Below the pieces are notes generated by a model. That model saw only the letters and a list, made by a program, of their open reading frames with translations, was not told the DNA's origin and made no database searches. A DNA stretch of 64,000 nt from Actinobacillus equuli (GTDB lineage Bacteria; Pseudomonadota; Gammaproteobacteria; Enterobacterales; Pasteurellaceae). This document shows, piece after piece, positions 55,339 to 64,000 of the stretch. Position numbers and translations under genes: made by a program. The DNA is taken from assembly GCF_900636745.1 (NCBI RefSeq), contig NZ_LR134310.1, positions 2,286,501 to 2,350,500 on the forward strand, given 5' to 3'. Within the stretch, counting starts at the first letter, position 1; each line of letters opens with the position of its first letter.

Positions 55339-56601
55339 TTAGTAGAAAATCGCTAATAGAATTTCATAAATAACAATAGCGATAATTGCGCCTGCAGGTA
55401 ATGTAATTACCCACGAAGCAACGATATTACGAATAATACCTAAGTTTAATGCTGCAATACCGCGAGCAAAGCCCACACCTAAAATTGCACCAACGATGGT
55501 TTGCGTTGTTGAAATCGGTAAACCGGTGCCAGAAGCGATAACCACAGTGGTCGCACAAGCGAATTCAGCAGAGAAGCCACGGCTTGGTGTTAAGTCAGTA
55601 ATACCGGTACCCATTGTGCCCATTACTTTGTAGCCCATAATAAGCATACCAGCAGCAATACCTGCAGCACCTAAAGGTAAGATCCACGGCGCCAATGCCG
55701 CTTTACCACTCACCATACCGCCACTTTCTACGATTGATACCACCGCTGAAAGAGGACCTACAGCGTTTGCAACGTCATTCGAACCATGCGCGAATGCCAT
55801 TGAACAGGCTGTTAATAGCATTAAGATACTAAATACTTTTTCCACACCGCCAAACGCTGCACCTTGAGCACGTTTTGCAAATGCTTCACTGCGGAAGTAG
55901 AAATAACAAGCAATAACAGCGACAGCCGCAATTGCTGAAGAAATTACCACGGTCTCAGTTGTGGTTAAATGTAGACCTACGTGTTTCAAACCTTTAGTCA
56001 TCGTAACGATACTTAAAATAAAAGCAGTTAGTGCCATATAAAAAGGACCGTATTTTTGTGCATTTTTCATCGGCTCTGCCGTATCGAAGATCAATTTTTG
56101 TGTACTGGTAAAAATCCAGTAAGCTACGATACCAGCAATAACCGGTGTGATAAACCAGCTACCTACGATGCCGCCTAATTGTCCCCACTGTACTGCATCA
56201 CTACCTACGGTTAAACAACCAAAACCGATGATTGCACCGATGATGGCATGCGTTGTTGAAACAGGCCAGCCCATTTTTGATGCGATTAATAACCAAAAAC
56301 CGGCAGCAAAAAGCGCAGACATCATTCCTAATACTAAAATATCAGGCTTATCAGCAAAAAGTGAAACGTCAATAATACCGCTTTTAATCGTTTCGGTTAC
56401 TTCACCACCTGCAAGATAAGCACCTGCAAATTCAAATACCATTGCAATCATAATTGCTTGGCGTGCAGTGATCGTACCTGAACCTACCGATGTACCCATT
56501 GCATTAGATACGTCGTTGGCACCGATACCAAATGCCATAAAAAAACCAAAAAGGGCAGTAATAATGACTAACGTAGAGCCATATTCTTGAAGCAATTCCA
56601 T
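55339..56601 (-). CDS. pit: Low-affinity inorganic phosphate transporter Pit
   Basis: PiT-family inner-membrane carrier importing phosphate (as metal-phosphate) with protons or sodium. It has 420 residues and about ten helices. The two family repeats are visible as GANDVSNAMGTSVGSG and GSNDVANAVGPLSAVV, with WPVSTTHAIIGAIIGFG and LPISTTQTIVGAILGVG. It starts 16 bases after the DUF47 gene. Confidence 0.94.
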   Translation of the reverse strand: MELLQEYGSTLVIITALFGFFMAFGIGANDVSNAMGTSVGSGTITARQAIMIAMVFEFAGAYLAGGEVTETIKSGIIDVSLFADKPDILVLGMMSALFAAGFWLLIASKMGWPVSTTHAIIGAIIGFGCLTVGSDAVQWGQLGGIVGSWFITPVIAGIVAYWIFTSTQKLIFDTAEPMKNAQKYGPFYMALTAFILSIVTMTKGLKHVGLHLTTTETVVISSAIAAVAVIACYFYFRSEAFAKRAQGAAFGGVEKVFSILMLLTACSMAFAHGSNDVANAVGPLSAVVSIVESGGMVSGKAALAPWILPLGAAGIAAGMLIMGYKVMGTMGTGITDLTPSRGFSAEFACATTVVIASGTGLPISTTQTIVGAILGVGFARGIAALNLGIIRNIVASWVITLPAGAIIAIVIYEILLAIFY

Positions 56602-56617
56602 TAGAATCTCCTTATTA

Positions 56618-57298
56618 TTATGCTTTGGCCAGCATTAGCTCGATACGCGATCCTACGCGTTGAGCTTGGTCAGCTAAAATGCTAACTCGTTCAATACATT
56701 TATATAAAAACATTACATCAATCGGGTTAAGATCGTTTTCAACGGTTCTTAATGTACGACGTAATACGATTTGAAGTTGATCGGTATCGTCTTCAATTTG
56801 ATCAAGCTCTAAAATCATATTATTTACAAATTTTAATTCACGACCGCGGAAGCCCGTTTCCAGTAACTCATCAAGTTCGGCAAGCACTTTACGAACTTGG
56901 CGAGTAGAATCAAGGCTACGAGAAAGAAACTGTTTGAAAGGTTCTTGCATCGGCTCAGGAATCACTAATTGACGACCGATGATACGGCCAGAAATATCTC
57001 TTGAGTAATTTGCTACTTTATCTAATTGAGTCACTAACTCTAACAAGTCGGTTCTTTCTACAGGTAAGAACAGACCGCGAGGAAGTTTCAAACGGATTTC
57101 ACGTTTTAAAGCATCTGCACGACGCTCTAAATCAATAATTTGCTCACGGACTTCAGCAGCTTTGTCCCAATCTTTTTGGAAGGTGGCTGCAAAGAACGGT
57201 TCGAGAAGCTCACTACATTCAGTCACTTTTACAGACAGTTTTTGTAGTGGTTTAAGTGGCGATTGTGCGAATAAACCTAAAATGTTATTCATTGCCAT
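56618..57298 (-). CDS. DUF47/PhoU-like regulator of Pit
   Basis: A 226-residue helical protein related to PhoU (DUF47), commonly encoded beside pit genes and thought to control the carrier. From ATG at 57298 (GGAGAT upstream) it begins MAMNNILGLFAQSPLKPLQKL. Seen: EQIIDLERRADALKREIRLKLPRGLFLPVERTDLLELVTQLDKVANYSRDISGRIIG and C-terminal FLYKCIERVSILADQAQRVGSRIELMLAKA. The earlier TTG in frame is not used. Regulation of Pit is inferred from family context. Confidence 0.9.
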   Translation of the reverse strand: MAMNNILGLFAQSPLKPLQKLSVKVTECSELLEPFFAATFQKDWDKAAEVREQIIDLERRADALKREIRLKLPRGLFLPVERTDLLELVTQLDKVANYSRDISGRIIGRQLVIPEPMQEPFKQFLSRSLDSTRQVRKVLAELDELLETGFRGRELKFVNNMILELDQIEDDTDQLQIVLRRTLRTVENDLNPIDVMFLYKCIERVSILADQAQRVGSRIELMLAKA

Positions 57299-57401
57299 AG
57301 GGATATCTCCATTGTGATTAAATTTACTCAATTTTGTACAAGACAAAATCTCCTTTATTTTACTTTATACAAGCTAAAAGATCACTGGAAAATAGAAAAA
57401 T

Positions 57402-57443
57402 AAGCGGTCTAATTTGTAAGATTTTTTACCAATTAAACCGCTT
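57402..57443 (-). terminator. Inverted uptake-sequence pair after the siderophore ABC operon
   Basis: AAGCGGTCTAATTTG (57402-57416) opposes AATTAAACCGCTT (57431-57443), with imperfect arms. It lies 27 bases past the end of the ATPase gene and is the likely end of the operon. Confidence 0.5.
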
Positions 57444-57470
57444 GAAATATATTTGTTCAAATTTAGTCAA

Positions 57471-58229
57471 TTAAATATGGTGAACAACAAGGCGTTTGCC
57501 ATTATGCTCAAGCACTTCCGCATCTAAGTTAAACACGGTTTTTAAATTCTCAGGAGTAATAATTTCCTCTGGTGAACCGGTCATAATAATCTCACCGTTT
57601 TTCATTGCCACGATAGTATCGGCATAAGCTGCCGCCATGTTAATATCATGTACAACCATTACTGTGGTCAATTGTAATTCATCAGTGAGTTTGCGTAGTA
57701 AGCGCATTAATTCTCTTGCATGAAACATATCCAAATTATTTAATGGCTCATCAAGTAAAACATGTTGTGTTTGTTGGCAGAATGTCATTGCAATTAAAGC
57801 TCTTTGGCGTTGACCGCCGGAAAGTTCATTTAAAAAACGATCTTTTAGTTGGTCAAGTTCGAAACGTTGTAACGCTTTTTCGACAACTTGTCTATCATGC
57901 TCACTGATTTTCCCTTGGTGATGCGGATAACGACCGAACATTAATAAGTCTTGCACGGTAATGCGGCTATGAATCACGTTATCTTGCGTCAAAATCGCTA
58001 AATGTTGAGCAATTTTGCGCGAATCTGCTTCTGCAATATTGTAATTATTTAACCAAATTTGACCGCTTTGTATATTTTGCAAACGGGCAATCAAGGAAAG
58101 TAACGTAGATTTACCCGCTCCGTTTGCGCCGATAAGAGCGGTAATACCACCATTAGGAATATGTAAGTTAATATTATTTAAAATAGTCGTATTGCCAATT
58201 TTATGAGAAATATTTTTAATATCGATCAT
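57471..58229 (-). CDS. Siderophore ABC transporter, ATP-binding protein
   Basis: Cytoplasmic ATPase of a four-gene iron-siderophore importer. It has 252 residues with Walker A GANGAGKSTLL, Q-loop LTQDN, signature LSGGQRQRALIAM, Walker B HVLLDEPLNNLD and H-loop VVHDINMAAAYAD. It is closest in type to YclP/VctC/CeuD ATPases of the FecE group. Last gene of the operon; starts two bases after the second permease stop. Confidence 0.93.
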   Translation of the reverse strand: MIDIKNISHKIGNTTILNNINLHIPNGGITALIGANGAGKSTLLSLIARLQNIQSGQIWLNNYNIAEADSRKIAQHLAILTQDNVIHSRITVQDLLMFGRYPHHQGKISEHDRQVVEKALQRFELDQLKDRFLNELSGGQRQRALIAMTFCQQTQHVLLDEPLNNLDMFHARELMRLLRKLTDELQLTTVMVVHDINMAAAYADTIVAMKNGEIIMTGSPEEIITPENLKTVFNLDAEVLEHNGKRLVVHHI

Positions 58230-58231
58230 CG

Positions 58232-59179
58232 TTATTTCTTCTGTCGTTTCAAAATCAAATAAATAAATACTATACCGCCGAAAAACTCGATGACTACGCT
58301 AAGTACCCCTTGCATTCCTAACAGTTGTTCGAATACGGCTTGCCCCAATACTAACGTAGTTGCAGAGATAAAAAATGTCATCGGAATGCGTACGCTGTGT
58401 GCGATCACAGGGCTAAGTGCATTAACGATCGCACATACCAATAAGCCTAAAAATAGGATTGGGCCGACGAATGCGGTAGAAACCGATACTAATAATGCAC
58501 AGCAGATAAGTAGTTGGCGAGAAAAGGTATGGTAATTGATCCCTAGATTGATCGCACGATCTCGGCCCAGCAGTAGCACATCAAGTTTATGACGTTGTTG
58601 CCAAATCCATAAACTACTAAGTACAGCGATGGTTATGCCAATCAATAGTAATGTCGGATTGACACTATTAAAGCTGGCAAAAGACGAACCTTGTGCAACG
58701 GCAAATTCTTCAGGATCAATCATTCGTTGTAGCAAGTTATTCAAACTTCTAAATAACACGCCAAAAACCACACCGACTAAAATCATACGAGCCAGATCAG
58801 CATTCTCTTTAGTGAGTGTTTTAAATAGTAAAAGCGAGCCACATAACATCAGTATGCTTTCGAACACAAATTTATTAGCAATATCTAATTGTGTGAATCC
58901 AATACCGCCGAAGATAAAAATTAACACGGTTTGCGTAAGCAAATAGAGCGAATCAAATCCTAGAATGCTTGGCGTTAGAATCGGATTATTTGTCAATGTT
59001 TGGAATAATAATGTTGATACTCCGATCGTATAAGCAATCGTTAATAGTAATAAAAGCTTTTTGCCTCTAAACGGCAAGATAAAATCCCAATTACCGTTGG
59101 CATTAAACGTCATAAAAAATAATGCACTTGCAGTTAAGATAAACCCTAACAGAATAAGCAAAGAAGTCGGTTTACGCAT
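58232..59179 (-). CDS. Siderophore ABC transporter, FecCD-family permease 2
   Basis: A 315-residue inner-membrane permease (YclO/VctG/CeuC type) with about nine hydrophobic segments. Typical parts: TLTNNPILTPSILGFDSLYLLTQT, FGVLFRSLNNLLQRMIDPEEFAVAQGSSFASFN and LFLGLLVCAIVNALSPVIAHSVRIPMTF. Its start overlaps the first permease by eight bases. The two permeases would pair in one channel. Confidence 0.92.
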   Translation of the reverse strand: MRKPTSLLILLGFILTASALFFMTFNANGNWDFILPFRGKKLLLLLTIAYTIGVSTLLFQTLTNNPILTPSILGFDSLYLLTQTVLIFIFGGIGFTQLDIANKFVFESILMLCGSLLLFKTLTKENADLARMILVGVVFGVLFRSLNNLLQRMIDPEEFAVAQGSSFASFNSVNPTLLLIGITIAVLSSLWIWQQRHKLDVLLLGRDRAINLGINYHTFSRQLLICCALLVSVSTAFVGPILFLGLLVCAIVNALSPVIAHSVRIPMTFFISATTLVLGQAVFEQLLGMQGVLSVVIEFFGGIVFIYLILKRQKK

Positions 59180-60125
59180 GACGTTTCCCCCTAAATAATA
59201 AGTAGAGGAATACTATAGTGCCGCAAATACCGAAAATGGTGGAAATTGGTACTTCATAAGGTGCATTGATAAGTCGACCGAGAATGTCACAAGCTAAAAC
59301 GAGATTTGCCCCCAGTAATACTACAGTAGGTAAATTTTTGCGTAATCGGTCACCTGCTAAGCGAGAGACAATATTGGGTACGACTAAACCAATAAATGGA
59401 ATTTGTCCGATAGTAACTACGACCACAGCGGTAATAAGCGCAACGGTAACCAAGGCAAGCCATGTCATTCGGCGATAATTGATGCCGAGATTAGTGCTGA
59501 TATTTTGTCCGAGACCAGTGATACTTAATTGATCCGCCATAATATAAATGACGACAGCAAGTACGGCAGTAAGCCATAGTAACTCATAACGACCGGCTAA
59601 AACCCCTGAAAAATCACCGGAAAACCAAACGGATAACAGCTGTAATGAGTCTGTTTCATAAGCAATAAAGGTAGTAATCGCTTCAATAATATTGCCAAAT
59701 ACAATTCCTACGAGCGGAACCATTAGTTTTTGGTGGGGTGGAAGATTGCGTAGTAGGAGCATAAAAATTCCCATACCAATCAATGCACAACAAGTGGCAA
59801 AAGACATTTTTGCAACAAGCGGTGCAGCAGGGAAAATAAGACTGATAGCTAATACGCCAAATGCAGCACTTTGGCTGGCACCAATCATACTCGGCTCAAT
59901 GAAACGGTTTTTTAATACAATTTGTAATACCATGCCGGCAACACTCAAGGTTGCGCCGACTAAAATAATAGCAAGAGTACGAGGAAGACGACTGATAAAA
60001 AACAGTTGCGTTTGTTCCGGATCAGATAATAAAGCCGACCAATGAAAGTCGGCGACACCCACAGACATACTCAGTAAACTGAGAACTAAAAGCGAAAAAA
60101 AACTAAATTTAGTAAATGAAAACAT
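59172..60125 (-). CDS. Siderophore ABC transporter, FecCD-family permease 1
   Basis: A 317-residue permease (YclN/VctD/CeuB type). Seen: RLPRTLAIILVGATLSVAGMVLQIVLKNRFIEPSMIGASQSAAFGVLA at the N-terminal third and GQIPFIGLVVPNIVSRLAGDRLRKNLP plus LLGANLVLACDILGRLINAPYEVPISTIFGICGTIVFLYLL at the end. ATG at 60125 has no clear ribosome binding site, and a hairpin lies just upstream, which should lower its expression relative to the binding protein. Confidence 0.93.
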   Translation of the reverse strand: MFSFTKFSFFSLLVLSLLSMSVGVADFHWSALLSDPEQTQLFFISRLPRTLAIILVGATLSVAGMVLQIVLKNRFIEPSMIGASQSAAFGVLAISLIFPAAPLVAKMSFATCCALIGMGIFMLLLRNLPPHQKLMVPLVGIVFGNIIEAITTFIAYETDSLQLLSVWFSGDFSGVLAGRYELLWLTAVLAVVIYIMADQLSITGLGQNISTNLGINYRRMTWLALVTVALITAVVVVTIGQIPFIGLVVPNIVSRLAGDRLRKNLPTVVLLGANLVLACDILGRLINAPYEVPISTIFGICGTIVFLYLLFRGKRHA

Positions 60126-60142
60126 AGGGTTAGTAAAATTAT

Positions 60143-60164
60143 CGCCCTCACATTCGTGAGGGCG
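60143..60164 (-). terminator. Hairpin between binding-protein and permease genes
   Basis: CGCCCTCAC and GTGAGGGCG pair perfectly around ATTC. No long T tract follows on the minus strand, so it is more likely an mRNA-stabilising or partial-termination element within the operon. Confidence 0.6.
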
Positions 60165-60172
60165 TAGTAAAT

Positions 60173-61081
60173 TTATTTAGAAAATGCTTTTTTAATATTG
60201 ATTAAATCGGTACGCATTTGCTCAATACCACCGGCAGCTAAGTAAGCCGCACTGCTTAAATAAACAATTTGCCCGTTTTTCCAGGCTTTGGTTTGGTGCA
60301 CAAGTTCATTATCTAAAATTTCTTGTGCTGTTTTACCTTCTTCTCCGACAGCTGCTGTACGATCAAGTACAAATAGCCAATCCGGATTTATTTTTTGCAA
60401 GAATTCATGAGAAATCGGTTCACCGTGACTTGTACCTTTTTTATGAACATCTGCTTTTGCAAGCGGAATACCAAGTGCCGAATGCACCCAGCCTAAACGG
60501 CCTTTTTCGCCGAATGCTGACATTTTTCCGCCATTTACAATGATAATTAGACCGTTACCTTTACCTTTCACTGCGGCTTGAGTTTCTTTTAATAGCGTTT
60601 CAATTTCAGTTTTATATTCGTTAGCTTTATCTTGCTTAGCAAATAATTTACCTAAGCTGTCTAAATTTGCTAAACCGGCTTCAATTGTATTCAATTTAGG
60701 ATTTGGCGTTAAATCGATGGCATTTGCAATCGTTTTCACATCATCCAACTTTTTCGCAGAACGTGTTGCAACAATGATTAAATCCGGTTTTAAACCGTTT
60801 AATGTTTCTAAATTTGGCTCAAAAACCGTACCGATATTAGTCGCTTGAGCGACTGCTGGCTTTAAGTATGGTAATGTTTTGGCAACATCAGGGGAACCAG
60901 CAACTTCAACTCCTAAATGTTGTAAAACATCAATGGTTGCTGCATCGAAAACAGCGATTTTATGAGGTGTTTGTGTGAATGTTACTTCTCCGCGAGCGGT
61001 CGGAATCGTCACATCTTTTGCAAACGCTGATGTGGTTAGTGTTGCCGCAAGAGTTAAAGTAAAAAATGCTTTTTTTAACAT
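60173..61081 (-). CDS. Siderophore-binding periplasmic protein (CeuE/YclQ/VctP type)
   Basis: A 302-residue substrate-binding protein with signal peptide MLKKAFFTLTLAATLTTSAFA. It captures ferric siderophore for the ABC permeases. Conserved: VFDAATIDVLQHLGVEVAG, PDLIIVATRSAKK, TSHGEPISHEFLQKINPDWLFVLDR and AAYLAAGGIEQM. His219 and Tyr280 are 61 residues apart. From memory, CeuE binds bis-catecholate iron through His227 and Tyr288, the same spacing, so a tetradentate catecholate ligand is suggested. A Fur box upstream predicts iron control. No TonB receptor or siderophore synthesis gene is nearby. Confidence 0.9.
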   Translation of the reverse strand: MLKKAFFTLTLAATLTTSAFAKDVTIPTARGEVTFTQTPHKIAVFDAATIDVLQHLGVEVAGSPDVAKTLPYLKPAVAQATNIGTVFEPNLETLNGLKPDLIIVATRSAKKLDDVKTIANAIDLTPNPKLNTIEAGLANLDSLGKLFAKQDKANEYKTEIETLLKETQAAVKGKGNGLIIIVNGGKMSAFGEKGRLGWVHSALGIPLAKADVHKKGTSHGEPISHEFLQKINPDWLFVLDRTAAVGEEGKTAQEILDNELVHQTKAWKNGQIVYLSSAAYLAAGGIEQMRTDLINIKKAFSK

Positions 61082-61115
61082 AGATCCTTCCTGTCTAAAA
61101 ATAGATGGCTGTAAG

Positions 61116-61130
61116 TGAAAATTATTCTCA
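61116..61130 (-). promoter_or_regulatory. Fur box of the siderophore ABC operon
   Basis: TGAAAATTATTCTCA agrees with the 7-1-7 Fur motif at 12 of 14 defined positions. It lies 34 bases before the binding-protein ATG, in the gap divergent to dnaB. Confidence 0.85.
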
Positions 61131-61278
61131 ATGATTTTAACCGGATTTTCAGTGATGTAAAGAGACTTTAATTAATAATATGCTTGAGTTTGATTAGAAA
61201 TTGCAAATTTCAATTTAGATGAATTTCCGTTAAACTAAACATTTATATCATTCATTCGTCACGTAGAGTTTTAATAAA

Positions 61279-62742
61279 ATGGCTGAGTACACTACATCAA
61301 ATAAAGAAAACGCAAGAGATAAACAAGTCGAGCAAATTGCCATTTCACCTCATTCTATTGAAGCGGAGCAAGCGGTATTGGGTGGTATTATGCTAAGTAA
61401 TGATCATTGGGATAATGTTGCTGAGCGTATACAACCGACAGATTTTTATAATTACGCACACCGAACTATTTTTGAGCAAATGGTAGAGTTGGTACGTAAT
61501 AATCAGCCGATTGATATTATTACGTTGGATCAGGCTTTAAAAGATAAGGGCGTATTACAAGATGTAGGTGGCTTCGCTTATTTAGCCGAACTTTCTAAGA
61601 ATACGCCAAGTGCAGCCAATATTCTTGCTTATGCGGATATTGTGCGAGATCGATCAGATTTGCGTGGTGTGATTACGGCGGGCAATCAAATTGCAGAAAT
61701 GGCGTACCATACGAAAGGCAGAAATGCGAAAGAAGTTTTAGATGAAGCGGAACGTATCGTATTCGAAATTGCTGAAAAGCGTAATACCAGCAATGAAGGG
61801 CCGCAGAAGATCGACGATATCTTAATTAATACGCTTGCTCGTATCGAAATGCTTTCAAAAAATCGTCATAACGGCGGGGTAACGGGCGTTTCAACCGGTT
61901 TTATTGATTTAAACAAAAAGACCGCAGGTTTACAGCCCTCGGATTTAATTATCGTTGCGGCGCGTCCGTCAATGGGTAAAACTACGTTTGCAATGAACTT
62001 ATGTGAAAATGCCTCATTGGTAGATGTGGAAGATCCGAATGATTTAGATGAATACGGTAACCCTCGTAAAAAACCGGCAAAACCAGTCTTAATTTTCAGC
62101 CTTGAGATGCCAGCAGACCAAATTATGATGCGTATGTTAGCTTCGCTTTCTCGCGTGGATCAAACCAAGATCCGAACCGGGCAGATTCATGATGATGAAG
62201 ATTGGGCGAAAATATCCAGCACGATGGCTATTTTACAAGAGCGTAAAAATATCTATATTGATGACAGTTCCGGTTTAACACCAACCGAATTACGTTCGCG
62301 TGCAAGACGAGTGTATCGTGAGAATGGCGGGTTAAGTATGATCATGGTGGATTATTTGCAGTTAATGCGTGCGCCGGCATTTTCTGATAACCGAACTCTC
62401 GAGATTGCTGAGATTTCTCGTTCTCTCAAAGCTTTAGCGAAAGAATTACAAGTGCCGGTTGTAGCACTTTCTCAGTTAAACCGAAGCTTGGAACAGCGTG
62501 CCGATAAACGTCCGGTAAACTCGGATTTACGTGAATCCGGCTCTATCGAGCAAGATGCGGACTTAATTATGTTTATTTATCGTGATGAAGTGTATAACGA
62601 TAATTCCGATTTAAAAGGGATTGCCGAAATTATTATCGGTAAGCAACGTAACGGCCCGATTGGACGAGTTCGTTTAACTTTCCAAGGTCAATATTCAAGA
62701 TTTGATAACTATACAGGCGGAGCCTATGACGATGAGTACTAA
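61279..62742 (+). CDS. dnaB: Replicative DNA helicase DnaB
   Basis: Hexameric helicase that unwinds the replication fork. It has 487 residues: an N-terminal domain ([20 protein letters not shown], about 25-44), a linker, and the RecA-like motor with [23 protein letters not shown] (Walker A, Ser in place of the usual Gly at one loop position), [30 protein letters not shown] (Walker B), [41 protein letters not shown] and GKQRNGPIG. An acidic insert ([21 protein letters not shown]) after Walker A is unusual compared with E. coli. ycgL overlaps the end. Confidence 0.97.
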   Translation: MAEYTTSNKENARDKQVEQIAISPHSIEAEQAVLGGIMLSNDHWDNVAERIQPTDFYNYAHRTIFEQMVELVRNNQPIDIITLDQALKDKGVLQDVGGFAYLAELSKNTPSAANILAYADIVRDRSDLRGVITAGNQIAEMAYHTKGRNAKEVLDEAERIVFEIAEKRNTSNEGPQKIDDILINTLARIEMLSKNRHNGGVTGVSTGFIDLNKKTAGLQPSDLIIVAARPSMGKTTFAMNLCENASLVDVEDPNDLDEYGNPRKKPAKPVLIFSLEMPADQIMMRMLASLSRVDQTKIRTGQIHDDEDWAKISSTMAILQERKNIYIDDSSGLTPTELRSRARRVYRENGGLSMIMVDYLQLMRAPAFSDNRTLEIAEISRSLKALAKELQVPVVALSQLNRSLEQRADKRPVNSDLRESGSIEQDADLIMFIYRDEVYNDNSDLKGIAEIIIGKQRNGPIGRVRLTFQGQYSRFDNYTGGAYDDEY

Positions 62743-63019
62743 TCTTTGTGCAATTTATAAAAGCCCGAAAAGAGAAGGAATGTTTCTTTATGTAGCAAAG
62801 CGCGATCAATTTGATAGCGTACCGGAGGAATTACGCCAAATGTTTGGTAAGCCGCAATTTGTGATGCTATTTAATTTAAATGGTGAAAAGCAACTCAAGC
62901 GGTCAAAAAACGAAGAAGTTTTGCAAGCGATTCAAACACAAGGCTTTTTTTTACAAATGCCACCGCCACCGGAAAATTTATTAAAAACATTTCTTGAACA
63001 AAATAGAGGAGAAGCGTAA
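62732..63019 (+). CDS. ycgL: YcgL-domain protein
   Basis: A 95-residue cytosolic protein of the YcgL family (function unknown), with [43 protein letters not shown] and the C-terminal [17 protein letters not shown] at 62732 lies nine bases past GGAG; ATG at 62726 is possible. The gene overlaps the end of dnaB by 11 bases and its stop overlaps the nrdR start by one (TAATG). The tight packing argues for an operon dnaB-ycgL-nrdR. Confidence 0.87.
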   Translation: MSTNLCAIYKSPKREGMFLYVAKRDQFDSVPEELRQMFGKPQFVMLFNLNGEKQLKRSKNEEVLQAIQTQGFFLQMPPPPENLLKTFLEQNRGEA

Positions 63020-63468
63020 TGCGTTGTCCGTTTTGTGCTGCAGAGGATACAAAAGTTGTTGATTCACGTTTAGCGGCGGACGGTTACCAAATTCGCCGCC
63101 GTCGTGAATGTATTAGCTGTAAAGAGCGTTTTACGACTTTTGAATCGGCTGAATTGGTTGTGCCTTATATTGTGAAAAATAACGGTAACCGAGTGCCGTT
63201 TGATGCGAATAAGTTACGAGTCAGTTTAAGCCGTGCGTTAGAAAAGCGTCCGGTAAGTGCCGATGATCTTGAAAAAGCAATTAGCAAAATTATTATTCAG
63301 CTACAATCGACCGGCGAACGAGAAGTCCCGAGTAAATTGGTGGGAAATTTAGCGATGGATGCCTTAAAACAGTTGGATAAAGTCGCTTATATTCGCTTTG
63401 CTTCGGTTTACCTTAGCTTTGATGATATTGAAGAGTTTACCCAAGAAATTGAAAAACTCAGAGAGTAA
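63019..63468 (+). CDS. nrdR: Transcriptional repressor NrdR
   Basis: Represses ribonucleotide reductase genes; an ATP-cone senses ATP/dATP. It has 149 residues. The N-terminal zinc ribbon is CPFC (Cys3, Cys6) and [12 protein letters not shown] (Cys31, Cys34), and the ATP-cone covers about 46-136 ([33 protein letters not shown]). GAGGAG precedes ATG within ycgL. It usually heads the ribD operon; here it ends the dnaB group at a terminator. Confidence 0.97.
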   Translation: MRCPFCAAEDTKVVDSRLAADGYQIRRRRECISCKERFTTFESAELVVPYIVKNNGNRVPFDANKLRVSLSRALEKRPVSADDLEKAISKIIIQLQSTGEREVPSKLVGNLAMDALKQLDKVAYIRFASVYLSFDDIEEFTQEIEKLRE

Positions 63469-63470
63469 TA

Positions 63471-63503
63471 AAAAATGCCACAATATTTGTTGTGGCATTT
63501 TTT
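63471..63503 (+). terminator. Terminator after nrdR
   Basis: AAAAATGCCACAA and TTGTGGCATTTTT pair perfectly around TATTTG, followed by more Ts. Confidence 0.92.
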
Positions 63504-63515
63504 ATAACATGGATT

Positions 63516-63562
63516 ACAAGCGGTCGAATTTGTAAAAAATTTTGCAAATTTAACCGCTTGTT
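63516..63562 (-). terminator. Inverted uptake-sequence pair after lysC
   Basis: ACAAGCGGTCGAATTTG (63516-63532) opposes AAATTTAACCGCTTGT (63546-63561). The arms pair over about 15 bases with a C-A mismatch. It is ten bases past the lysC stop. Confidence 0.6.
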
Positions 63563-63571
63563 TAGTTGGGA

Positions 63572-64000
63572 TTATTCGAATAAACCTGCGTGTAGTGAAC
63601 GAACCACTTCATCCGCTTCTTCATTTTTCACTAGAGTACATACGTTATTTGTGCTTGCACCATAGCTAATTAAACGGATATTGAAGTTTTCAAGTGTATG
63701 GAATAACTTTTTCGCCACCCCTGCTTGGGTATGTAAGTTGTTACCGATAATCGCAACAAGCGCGAGATCGTTTTCCACTTGTACGTGGCAATAAGCGTTT
63801 AGTTCATCTAGTAGTTCTTTGGATAACATATCTGCGCCTGATGATGCCGAACCGGTTTTATCTAAAGTTAATGCAACGCTTACTTCAGATGTTGTAATCA
63901 CATCTACTGAAATTTTGTGTTTTGCAAGAATTGCAAACACGTTAGCTAAAAAGCCTTGAGCGTGGAGCATTGAAAGGCTAGAAAGCGTTAATAACGTTTG
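63572..64000 (-). CDS. lysC: Aspartokinase III, C-terminal part (5' end outside window)
   Basis: Phosphorylates aspartate, first step of lysine, threonine and methionine synthesis; the lysine-sensitive form. The frame is open to the window edge; 142 residues of the C-terminal ACT domains are present. LTLSSLSMLHAQGFLANVFAILAKHKISVDVITTSEVSVALTLD and FNIRLISYGASTNNVCTLV match E. coli LysC closely. The upstream lysine riboswitch, if any, would lie outside the window. Confidence 0.95.
   Translation of the reverse strand, partial: QTLLTLSSLSMLHAQGFLANVFAILAKHKISVDVITTSEVSVALTLDKTGSASSGADMLSKELLDELNAYCHVQVENDLALVAIIGNNLHTQAGVAKKLFHTLENFNIRLISYGASTNNVCTLVKNEEADEVVRSLHAGLFE

Overview
This is a chromosomal window from a Pasteurellaceae bacterium. 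The best fit is the Actinobacillus pleuropneumoniae / A. suis branch. DNA uptake signal sequences of the ACAAGCGGTC type (not the AAGTGCGGT type of Haemophilus influenzae) occur throughout, often as inverted pairs at gene ends. Gene order matches known Pasteurellaceae blocks: ybfF-seqA-menE-mscS family-aroC-mepA, cmk-rpsA-ihfB-lapA-lapB-pyrF-yciH, and DUF47-pit-ygiM. The assignment rests on recognition of protein sequences and motifs; no database search was run. Most of the window is core genome with accessory insertions.

Layout. 1-2.8 kb: end of a P2-like prophage or its remnant (terminase ATPase cut by the window edge, complete portal gene, terminator, cos-like site, repeats). 3-7 kb: small DUF4298 gene, ushA, dgkA, sstT. 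7-13.4 kb: comEC with a competence-type CRP-S site, queA, yvcK-like gene, perM, a methyltransferase. 13.6-18 kb: arfA with a terminator inside its reading frame, tRNA-Val, apaH, lrgAB, rnb with a terminator-like leader. 18-21.4 kb: two tandem Bor-type lipoproteins, fabI, cmoA, ybfF. 21.5-32.2 kb: seqA, menE, two adjacent giant MscK/MscM-type channels, aroC, mepA. 32.2-36.6 kb: alkaline phosphatase with a Pho box, topB, secG with tRNA-Leu, a small membrane protein. 36.9-43.4 kb: degS, cmk, rpsA, ihfB, lapA, lapB, pyrF, yciH. 43.5-50.3 kb: yhbP-like, yqgA-like, ubiX, sirB2-like, yjgA, pmbA, a predicted Fur-controlled small RNA, ilvIH. 50.5-57.3 kb: can, cspD, DUF1439 gene, a 44-residue lipoprotein, tgt, hemerythrin-like and TusA-like genes, ygiM-like, pit and its DUF47 partner. 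57.4-64 kb: a Fur-box siderophore ABC operon, dnaB, ycgL, nrdR and the 3' part of lysC.

How parts connect. Iron control appears twice (sRNA and siderophore operon). Phosphate handling appears as ushA, phoA with a Pho box, and pit-DUF47. tRNA modification is represented by queA, tgt and cmoA. Envelope functions include lapAB, degS, mepA, lrgAB and the large mechanosensitive channels. Competence is represented by comEC and the uptake sequences. The best candidate for something undescribed is the iron-regulated small RNA between pmbA and ilvH. Other regulatory elements worth attention are the terminator-like rnb leader, the structured sstT leader and the long leader of the 61-residue membrane protein gene.
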